NCBI RefSeq assembly: GCF_022637415.1
Contig: NZ_CP093340.1
Coordinates: 3,571,001-3,635,000, forward strand
DNA from: Luteimonas sp. S4-F44
GTDB taxonomy: Bacteria; Pseudomonadota; Gammaproteobacteria; Xanthomonadales; Xanthomonadaceae
Direction: 5' to 3'
DNA: 64,000 bases
In this document: positions 57,651-64,000 of the stretch, piece after piece
How positions within the stretch are numbered: the stretch's first letter is position 1
Layout of the letters: every line of letters starts with the position of its first letter
Program-made: the position numbers and the translations under genes
The notes under the pieces: generated by a model
Databases searched by the model: none
Seen by the model: only the letters and a program-made list of their open reading frames with translations
What the model was told of the DNA's origin: nothing

Positions 57651-58553
57651 ATGTCCGCCCAGCCTTCGAGCGCCCCGCGCCGGGTCGAGAACCTGCAGAC
57701 CGACAAGGGCAAGGTCCCGGTCTATGCCACCGGCATCGTCGAGCAGCCGTGGGACGACTACAGCGCCGACGACCACGCCACCTGGGCCACGCTCTATGCG
57801 CGCCAGCGCGCGCTGCTGGTCGGGCGCGCCTGCGACGAGTTCCTGGAGGCGCAGGACGCGATGGGCATGACGCCCGACGCGATTCCGAAGTTCTCCGAGC
57901 TCAACACCGTGCTCGAGGCCGCGACCGGCTGGACGCTGCTGGGCGTCGAGGGCCTGCTGCCCGAGCTCGATTTCTTCGACCACCTCGCCAATCGCCGCTT
58001 TCCGGTGACCTGGTGGATCCGCCGTCCCGACCAGATCGACTACATCGAGGAACCGGACTTGTTCCACGATCTGTTCGGCCACGTGCCGCTGCTGATGAAC
58101 CCGGTGTTCGCCGACTACATGCAGGCCTACGGCCGCGGCGGGGTCAAGGCGCACGGCATCGGTGCCGAAGCGCTGCAGCACCTCACGCGGCTGTACTGGT
58201 ACACGGTGGAGTTCGGGCTGATCCGACAGGCGCAGGGTCTGCGCATCTTCGGCGCCGGCATCGTGTCGTCGAAGGGCGAATCGATCCATTCGCTCGAATC
58301 CGACGCGCCCAACCGCATCGGTTTCGATCTGGAGCGGATCATGCGCACGCGCTACCGCATCGACACCTTCCAGAAGACCTACTTCGTCATCGACAGCTTC
58401 GAGCAGTTGATGGAGGCCACGCGCCCGGACTTCGCGCCGATCTATGCACGGCTGGCACCGCTGGACGCGATCGATGCCGGCACGGTGCAGGACAGCGACC
58501 GGGTGTTCCACCGCGGCACCGGCGAGGGCTGGGCCAGCGGCGGCGACGTGTGA
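57651..58553 (+). CDS. phhA: Phenylalanine 4-monooxygenase
   Basis: A 300-residue tetrahydropterin- and iron-dependent hydroxylase converting phenylalanine to tyrosine. The iron ligands are His139, His144 (DLFHDLFGHVPLL) and Glu187 (WYTVEFGL). RFPVTWWIRRPDQIDYIEEPD and GAGIVSSKGESIHSLES are typical of bacterial enzymes. The ATG at 57651 has GGAGCG before it. The pterin cofactor pathway starts with FolE, also in the window. It is divergent from the Lrp-type regulator. Confidence 0.97.
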   Translation: MSAQPSSAPRRVENLQTDKGKVPVYATGIVEQPWDDYSADDHATWATLYARQRALLVGRACDEFLEAQDAMGMTPDAIPKFSELNTVLEAATGWTLLGVEGLLPELDFFDHLANRRFPVTWWIRRPDQIDYIEEPDLFHDLFGHVPLLMNPVFADYMQAYGRGGVKAHGIGAEALQHLTRLYWYTVEFGLIRQAQGLRIFGAGIVSSKGESIHSLESDAPNRIGFDLERIMRTRYRIDTFQKTYFVIDSFEQLMEATRPDFAPIYARLAPLDAIDAGTVQDSDRVFHRGTGEGWASGGDV

Positions 58554-58587
58554 GGCGGCGTCTGCGCGCGATGCGCTGATCCTCGGC

Positions 58588-60735
58588 TCAGCGGTGCCAG
58601 GTCCACTGCGCACCGAGCAGCACACCGCGGCCGGGGCCGGGTTCGTAGAACCGGCCGTTGCCTTCGTTGACGATCACCGAGCCGATGTAGGCCTGGTCGA
58701 GCAGGTTGTCGACGCGCAGGAACGTGCGCAACTGCCCGGCCTCGAAGTGCCAGCGGCGCGCGCCTTCCAGATGCAGCAGGGCGTAGCCCGCGGCGCGGCC
58801 GGTTGCAAGATCGTCAACCACCACATCGCCCACCCCGACGCCTTCGATCGCCGCACTCCAGGGACCGCCGGTCCAGTCCAGTCGCGCGAACAATTGGCGC
58901 GCCGGCACACCGGGGATGCGCGCGCCGGCCGCGACTGGTGTCGTCGGCACGGTGCAGCCCGCACCGGTGCAGACGCGGTAGGCATCGCGGAAGGTCGCGT
59001 CGAGCCAGGTCGCCGCGACATGGAGCTCGAAGGCCTCGCCCAGCGGCTGGCGCAGGGACAGTTCGGCGCCCTGGCGACGCGCGCGTCCGACGTTCTGGAA
59101 ACTGCTGCGGCCGCCGACATTGCGCGCGACCGCAAGCTCGTTGTCGGTGTCGGCGCGGAACAGCGCGGCGTTCCAGGTGGCGCCGGCGGGCGCGCGCCAC
59201 TTGGCGCCCAGCTCGAGGTTGTCGCTGATCGCCGGCGCGAGGTCGAACGCCAACCCGGCGCCGCCGTCGGCGCGATAGCCCAGCTCGTTGAAGGTCGGCG
59301 TCTCGAAGCCCCGGCCGGCCGACAGGTAGGCGCGCAGGTCGTCGCGCGGCGCGAACACCAGCCCGGCGACCGGCGAGGTCTGGCGGTAAGCGATGCGACC
59401 GCTGTCGTCGGGATTGCCCGCGGTGACGTAGGCATCGCGCGAGACGAACTCGACCTCGCTGTGGCGCACGCCGGCCAGCAGCGACCAGCGCGGCGCGAAC
59501 GCCCAATACGCCTGCGCGAACTGGTCGCGGTTCTCGACCGTGTTGCGTTCGTCGCGTCGCCGCGCACCGCGCACACCGAGCGCGTCGCCGACGAAGTTCT
59601 CGAAGCCCTGGCGATGCTGGCGCTGGCGGTCGGCGTTCGCGCCGACGGTCAGTTCCAGCGGCCGGCCGGCAAGTGCGCCCTCCCAGCTCCAACGCAGATC
59701 GAGACCGCCGTAGGCATTGTCCAGGTCGATCACACCGCCCGAGTTCAACGGGTTGGCCTGCGCGGCCGCGGGAATCGGCAGGACCTGTACCACCCTGCGT
59801 TCGCCGCCATAGGCCATCGCGCGCAGGGTGTGCGCCTCGCCCACGCCGTGCTCGTAGATCACGCCGGCCTGCTGCTGGCGCACCGTCTTGCGGGTGTCGA
59901 ACTGCTGCGCCACCGTCGCGACCTGACGCGGATTCGCACGGACCTGGTCGGCGGTCAGCCCCAGCGGATCCTGGGCGTCGATGTCGACCCAGTTGGCGAC
60001 CAGGTCCAGGCGCCGCCGGTCGCCCAGATCAAAGCGCAGCTTCGTGTTCGCCGAGTCGCGGCGCGCGGCGCTGTGATCGCGCCAGCCATCGGTGTCGAAG
60101 CGCGACAGCGCGAGGTTGTAGCCGACCGTCTCGCTGCCGCCACGCAGCTGCGCGGCCAGGCTGGTGGTGGCATCGCGCCCGTGACTGGCCTTGAACCGCC
60201 AGTCATCACCCGGCGCGCCATCGGCGCTCCAGATCTGCAGCACGCCGCCCGAGGAATTGCCGTACAGCGATGAGAACGGGCCGCGCATGATCTCGATGCG
60301 GTCGCCACCGACGAGGCTGAAATGCGAGAGCTGGCCCTGCCCGTCGGGCATCGAGGCCGGGATGCCGTCGGCGTAGAGCCGCACGCCGCGCACGCCGAAG
60401 GTCGAACGCGCGCCGAAGCCGCGGATCGACAGCTGGGTGTCCTGCGCGTGGTTCTGGCGATCGCGCGCCAGCAGGCCCGGCACGCCGGCCAACGGCTCGG
60501 AGGCGACAGTGCCGCTGCGGCTGCTGTCGGCATCGTCGAGCCGCAACGCATCGACCGAGGCCGGGGTGTCGAAGTCCGACACGCCGCGCAGCCGAGTGGC
60601 GTCGACCCGCACCCGTTCGAGGGTGCGTGGTGCGTCGAACGCGCTGGCCGGCACGGCGGCGCAGCAGGCGGCGATCGCCAGGGGCAGGGACGCGAGAAAC
60701 GGGGTGGCGCGGAACGCGACGAACGGCAGAGGCAT
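58588..60735 (-). CDS. TonB-dependent outer-membrane receptor, YncD/PqqU-like
   Basis: A 715-residue receptor. After a signal peptide (LASLPLAIAACCAAVPASAF) comes the plug domain (LLARDRQNHAQDTQLSIRGFGARSTFGVRGVRLYADGIPASMPDGQGQ, IEIMRGPFSSLYGNSSGG) and a 22-strand-type barrel ending GVLLGAQWTWHR. The plug wording and the ending DQAYIGSVIVNEGNGRFYEPGPGR resemble E. coli YncD/PqqU, which takes up PQQ; iron-chelate uptake is an alternative. No TonB-box regulator or biosynthetic cluster adjoins. ATG 60735 is chosen as it gives the signal peptide. Confidence 0.9.
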   Translation of the reverse strand: MPLPFVAFRATPFLASLPLAIAACCAAVPASAFDAPRTLERVRVDATRLRGVSDFDTPASVDALRLDDADSSRSGTVASEPLAGVPGLLARDRQNHAQDTQLSIRGFGARSTFGVRGVRLYADGIPASMPDGQGQLSHFSLVGGDRIEIMRGPFSSLYGNSSGGVLQIWSADGAPGDDWRFKASHGRDATTSLAAQLRGGSETVGYNLALSRFDTDGWRDHSAARRDSANTKLRFDLGDRRRLDLVANWVDIDAQDPLGLTADQVRANPRQVATVAQQFDTRKTVRQQQAGVIYEHGVGEAHTLRAMAYGGERRVVQVLPIPAAAQANPLNSGGVIDLDNAYGGLDLRWSWEGALAGRPLELTVGANADRQRQHRQGFENFVGDALGVRGARRRDERNTVENRDQFAQAYWAFAPRWSLLAGVRHSEVEFVSRDAYVTAGNPDDSGRIAYRQTSPVAGLVFAPRDDLRAYLSAGRGFETPTFNELGYRADGGAGLAFDLAPAISDNLELGAKWRAPAGATWNAALFRADTDNELAVARNVGGRSSFQNVGRARRQGAELSLRQPLGEAFELHVAATWLDATFRDAYRVCTGAGCTVPTTPVAAGARIPGVPARQLFARLDWTGGPWSAAIEGVGVGDVVVDDLATGRAAGYALLHLEGARRWHFEAGQLRTFLRVDNLLDQAYIGSVIVNEGNGRFYEPGPGRGVLLGAQWTWHR

Positions 60736-60830
60736 CGGCAGGCGGGCGCAACGGGGGGTGTGCACCGTAACAGACGCCCTGCAACGCACCCGTGCCGCCG
60801 GCCGCAGTCGGGCCGACGGCGCGGTGCAGC

Positions 60831-61859
60831 TCAGGCCGCGAAGTCGAGCACCACGCGCCCTTCGATCTTGCCCGCGTGCATGCGCGAGAACACGTCGTTG
60901 ATGTTCTCCAGGCGGTCGGTCGAGACCGTCGCGGCGACCTTGCCCTGCGCGGCGAAATCCAGCGACTCCTGCAGGTCGAGGCGGGTGCCGACGATCGAGC
61001 CGCGCACGGTCACGCCGTTGAGCACCATGCCGAAGATGTCGAGCGGGAACGCGCCCGGCGGCAGGCCGTTGAGCGAGACCGTGCCACCGCGGCGGACCAT
61101 GCCGATCGCCTGCTCGAAGGCCTTGGGCGAGACCGCGGTGACCAGTGCCCCGTGCGCACCGCCGATCTCCTTCTTCAGATAGGCGACCGGATCGGTGGTG
61201 CGGGCGTTGACGGTGACCGTCGCCCCCAGCCGCGTGGCGAGGGCGAGCTTGCTGTCGTCGACATCGACCGCGGCCACGTTCAGGCCCATGGCACGGGCGT
61301 ACTGCACCGCCATGTGGCCCAGGCCGCCGATGCCCGAGATCACGACCCAGTCGCCGGGCTTGGTGTCGGTGACCTTCAGGCCCTTGTAGACGGTGACGCC
61401 GGCGCACAGCACCGGGGCGATCTCGACGAAGCCGACGTTCTTCGGCAGATGGCCGACGTACCCGGCATTGGCCAGCGCGTACTCGGCGAAACCGCCGTTG
61501 ACCGAATAGCCGCTGTTCTGCTGCGCCTCACACAGCGTTTCCCAGCCGCCCAGACAGTGCTCGCAATGGCCGCAGGCCGAGTACAGCCACGGAATGCCGA
61601 CCCGGTCGCCTTCCTTGATGTGGGTCACGCCCTGGCCAACCGCGACCACGTGGCCCACGCCCTCGTGGCCGGGGATGAACGGCGGATTGGGCTTGACCGG
61701 CCAGTCGCCGTCGACCGCGTGCAGGTCGGTATGGCAGACACCGCAGGCCTCGATCTTGACGAGGATGTCGCCGGCCGCCGGACGCGGCACCGCGACTTCT
61801 TCGATGACCAGCGGCTTGCCGAATTCGCGGACCACCGCGGCCTTCATCGTCTTGTCCAT
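60831..61859 (-). CDS. adhP: Zinc-dependent alcohol dehydrogenase AdhP
   Basis: A 342-residue medium-chain dehydrogenase. Catalytic zinc ligands Cys42 (GVCHTD) and His65 (GHEGVG) with a later Cys in [13 protein letters not shown], the structural zinc cysteines in [17 protein letters not shown], and the cofactor loop [15 protein letters not shown] (NAD type, DVDDSK following) are all present. It matches propanol-preferring AdhP that interconverts ethanol and acetaldehyde. The start may be the second ATG (MKAAVV). It lies 95 bases upstream of the TonB receptor gene. Confidence 0.95.
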   Translation of the reverse strand: MDKTMKAAVVREFGKPLVIEEVAVPRPAAGDILVKIEACGVCHTDLHAVDGDWPVKPNPPFIPGHEGVGHVVAVGQGVTHIKEGDRVGIPWLYSACGHCEHCLGGWETLCEAQQNSGYSVNGGFAEYALANAGYVGHLPKNVGFVEIAPVLCAGVTVYKGLKVTDTKPGDWVVISGIGGLGHMAVQYARAMGLNVAAVDVDDSKLALATRLGATVTVNARTTDPVAYLKKEIGGAHGALVTAVSPKAFEQAIGMVRRGGTVSLNGLPPGAFPLDIFGMVLNGVTVRGSIVGTRLDLQESLDFAAQGKVAATVSTDRLENINDVFSRMHAGKIEGRVVLDFAA

Positions 61860-61959
61860 CGTCCAGGCTCCAGCGCAGTCAAGGGAGGATCAGGCTAGCG
61901 CGGCCCCGGCGCGGCCGCCTTGATCCGCATCAATCCCCTTCGCCGCGGCGACGGGCCGG

Positions 61960-62598
61960 TCAGATGACGCGCAGGGTGATCGCCTTGAGCACCGCCCGCG
62001 TGCGGTCGCGGGTGCCGAGCTTGTCGAGGATCGCCGAGACGTAGTTCTTCACCGTGCCCTCGGCCAGGAACAGGCTGCGCGCGATCTCCTTGTTGGAGTA
62101 GCCGCCGGCGAGCAGGCGCAGGATCGCGACCTCGCGTTCGTTGAAGGTCTCGCGTGGGGCCTGGTCGTCGTGGAACCGGTAGCGCGCCCGCACCGGCTCG
62201 GTGCTGACCGGCTGCAGCAGCGTCTCGCCCGCGGCGACGCGCGCGATCGCATCGCGCAGATCCTCGGGGGCGGCGTCCTTGAGCAGGAAGCCCTGCGCGC
62301 CGGCATCGGTCGCGCGCAGCAACAGGTCGCTGTCGTCGAAGGTGGTCAGCAGCAGCACCGGCGTGGTGTCGCCGCGCGCGCGCAGCGCGGTCAGGGCATC
62401 GATCCCGTCCAGGCCAGGCATGCGGATATCGCTGAGCACCACATCGACCGGCTGCGCGGCGATCCGCTCGAGCAGGCTCGTACCCGAATCGGCCTCGACT
62501 ACGATGACGATGCCCTGGCGTTCCAGCAGCGCGCGCAGCCCGGCGCGGACCAAGGCCTGGTCGTCGGCGAGCGCGACGCGCACAGCCGTCGCACTCAT
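61960..62598 (-). CDS. NarL/LuxR-type response regulator
   Basis: A 212-residue regulator with a receiver domain (LADDQALVRAG, phospho-acceptor Asp57 in VVLSDIRMPG, Thr in VLLLTTFDDSD, Lys in GFLLKDAAPEDL) and a LuxR helix-turn-helix (FNEREVAILRLLAGGYSNKEIARSLFLAEGTVKNYVSAILDKLGTRDR). Its ATG overlaps the stop of the upstream kinase by four bases, so the pair is coupled and cognate. Confidence 0.95.
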   Translation of the reverse strand: MSATAVRVALADDQALVRAGLRALLERQGIVIVVEADSGTSLLERIAAQPVDVVLSDIRMPGLDGIDALTALRARGDTTPVLLLTTFDDSDLLLRATDAGAQGFLLKDAAPEDLRDAIARVAAGETLLQPVSTEPVRARYRFHDDQAPRETFNEREVAILRLLAGGYSNKEIARSLFLAEGTVKNYVSAILDKLGTRDRTRAVLKAITLRVI

Positions 62599-63701
62599 GC
62601 CGGCAACTCCGCATCGATCCGCATCCCGCCGTGGGCATTGCGTGCCAGGCGTACGCGGCCCTGCAGCGCGACCAGGCGCTCGCGCATGCCGGCGATGCCG
62701 TTGCCTTCGCGCCAGTCCTCGCGCACCAGGCCATCGTCCTCGATGGTCACATGCAGCACGCCGTCCGCACGGTGCAGGGCGACATCGAGCGTGTCCGCAT
62801 CGGCGTGCTTGGCGGCATTGGTCAGGGCCTCCTGCACCAGCCGCAATACCGCTTCGGCGATCGCCGGGTCGGTCACCTGCACGTCGTCGGCGATCGACAG
62901 CCGCAGCACCGGGCGCGGCATCGGCGCGGCCAGCGCGCGCAGCGCGGTCGCCAGATCCAGTCCACCGCGCTCGCGCAGGGCCTGAACCACGTTGCGGATG
63001 TCGGCCAGCAGTTCGCCCGACAGCTGTTCGGCCACGCGCAGCTGCGGGTTGTCGGCCAACGCCGGCTCATCGACGAGCGCACGCAGGTTCAGACGCATCG
63101 CGGTGAGCTTGTGGCCGGCAACGTCGTGGAGTTCCCGCGCCACGCGCAGGCGTTCGGCATCGCGCGCACTGTCGGCGAGCAGCGCGCGCGTGGCCAGCAG
63201 ATCTGCATTGACGCGCGAGAGCGTGTCGCGTGTGCGCTCGGCGCTGCGCGCGTAGTGCATGCACAGGCCCGCGAAGGCCTGGAAGCCGGCGAAGATCAGC
63301 ACCACCATCAGCGGCGCGCCGAAGCCGGCGATGTGCTTGAGGATCAGGTAATAGACGACGTCGGCGAGCACCAGCGCGACCGTCGCCGCGCGCGGCGGCC
63401 AGTGCGAGAACGCCGCCGCGATCCAGACCACCAGCAGTATCGGCGCTGTGCCGGGCTTGGGAGCGAGCGCGATCAGCGCCAGCGCAATGATCGGCAGCAG
63501 CGCGACCACCGCGTGCTTGACCCGTCGCAGCCGCGGCGGCCACAGCGACAGCGACAGGAACCCGACGGCGAACAGGCCGAGCAGCAGCCAGGCCGTCGCC
63601 TGGCGCCCCGGTTCGTAGTACCGCACCGAGTACGCAACCGCCCCGAGCGTCAGCAACGCGGCGAGATTGAGCGGTTCGAACAGGCGGCGAGGCTGGGTCA
63701 T
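62595..63701 (-). CDS. NarL-family sensor histidine kinase (DesK-like, HisKA_3)
   Basis: A 368-residue kinase. About five to six hydrophobic spans fill the N-terminal 150 residues (AALLTLGAVAYSV ... APLMVVLIFAGFQAFAGLCM) with no large sensor domain. The dimerisation box with His near 192 is RVARELHDVAGHKLTAMRLNLR, followed by an HATPase domain (VQEALTNAAKHADA, EDDGLVREDWREGNGIAGMRERL). Such kinases often sense membrane state. Start ATG 63701 (MTQPRRLFEPL) is chosen over longer readings that add alanine-rich sequence. Confidence 0.92.
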   Translation of the reverse strand: MTQPRRLFEPLNLAALLTLGAVAYSVRYYEPGRQATAWLLLGLFAVGFLSLSLWPPRLRRVKHAVVALLPIIALALIALAPKPGTAPILLVVWIAAAFSHWPPRAATVALVLADVVYYLILKHIAGFGAPLMVVLIFAGFQAFAGLCMHYARSAERTRDTLSRVNADLLATRALLADSARDAERLRVARELHDVAGHKLTAMRLNLRALVDEPALADNPQLRVAEQLSGELLADIRNVVQALRERGGLDLATALRALAAPMPRPVLRLSIADDVQVTDPAIAEAVLRLVQEALTNAAKHADADTLDVALHRADGVLHVTIEDDGLVREDWREGNGIAGMRERLVALQGRVRLARNAHGGMRIDAELPA

Positions 63702-63846
63702 GGCGCCATGCTGCAAGTCGGCGCCGGCGGCGGCAATGGGCGGGGCGCAGAAAGTGACTTCCGGCACTGCGGATCGATGACCACTGGCAGCAGGCGGCGC
63801 GGAACGGCGCACGGAGACTGTAGCCACACCCCACGAGGACATCGCC

Positions 63847-64000
63847 ATGCGCCGCACGCCCGTCTCCATCGCCGCCCCGTTCGCCCTGCTGGCCGCCGCC
63901 GCTTTCGCCGCGCCCGCGCACGCCGCGAGCCTCGAGGTCTCCATCCGCGATGCCCGCAACCAGGACGGGCAGTTCCAGGTCGCCCTGGTCGATGCGGCGG
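63847..64000 (+). CDS. DUF2141 exported protein, N-terminal part
   Basis: The gene runs off the right edge; 51 codons are visible. A signal peptide (FALLAAAAFAAPAHAAS) is followed by LEVSIRDARNQDGQFQVALVDA, which matches the opening of DUF2141 beta-sandwich proteins. GAGGA lies 9 bases before the ATG. It is divergent from the kinase gene. Confidence 0.65.
   Translation, partial: MRRTPVSIAAPFALLAAAAFAAPAHAASLEVSIRDARNQDGQFQVALVDAA

Overview
The window is chromosomal DNA of roughly 70% G+C with tightly packed genes and few intergenic gaps. Gene content (speA next to speE, folE, argS followed by a SPOR-domain gene, a SEC-C UPF0149 protein, phhA next to an Lrp regulator, Ku/LigD, several TonB, S8, S9 and DUF885 exported proteins) points to the Xanthomonadaceae (Lysobacter/Luteimonas/Xanthomonas relatives). 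This assignment is an inference from gene families, not from a marker gene. No rRNA, tRNA or CRISPR array was seen.

Left part (1-18519): an Rrf2 regulator coupled to a thioredoxin-reductase-like flavoprotein, a secreted serine hydrolase, a DUF885 lipoprotein, folE, a TauE/SafE permease, argS with SPOR and UPF0149 genes, a ydfG-like dehydrogenase, divergent speA and speE for polyamines, azlCD, a P-II gene coupled to ddl, ubiK, and the first half of comM (yifB).

Island (18520-30267, 11,748 bp): comM is cut by a Tn7-like transposon. The element has matching ends, a 5-bp target duplication (GCGGC), and an operon tnsA-tnsB-tnsC-tniQ plus a truncated zinc-ribbon gene. Its left half carries lower-G+C cargo: an alpha-lytic-type protease, a small unknown, a large TnsE-like protein, a PD-(D/E)xK nuclease-like protein, and an OLD-family ATPase gene truncated against the zinc-ribbon gene. 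Removing the element and one target copy restores the comM reading frame exactly. Insertion in comM matches the behaviour known for the Tn6022/AbaR family in Acinetobacter.

Right part (30268-64000): the rest of comM, a frameshifted DUF4349 lipoprotein, an S9 peptidase, the Ku-LigD end-joining pair, a GH3 beta-glucosidase behind a LacI-type operator, a murein amidase, two tandem paralogous small proteins, a subtilase and a 1631-residue trimeric autotransporter with an internally duplicated head, a convergently overlapping two-component pair, and a nitrogen-assimilation block (TorF-like porin, glnK, amtB, glnA). glnA has a sigma-54 promoter and two upstream NtrC-type boxes. The window ends with Lrp/phhA, a TonB receptor, adhP, a NarL-type two-component pair and the start of a DUF2141 gene.
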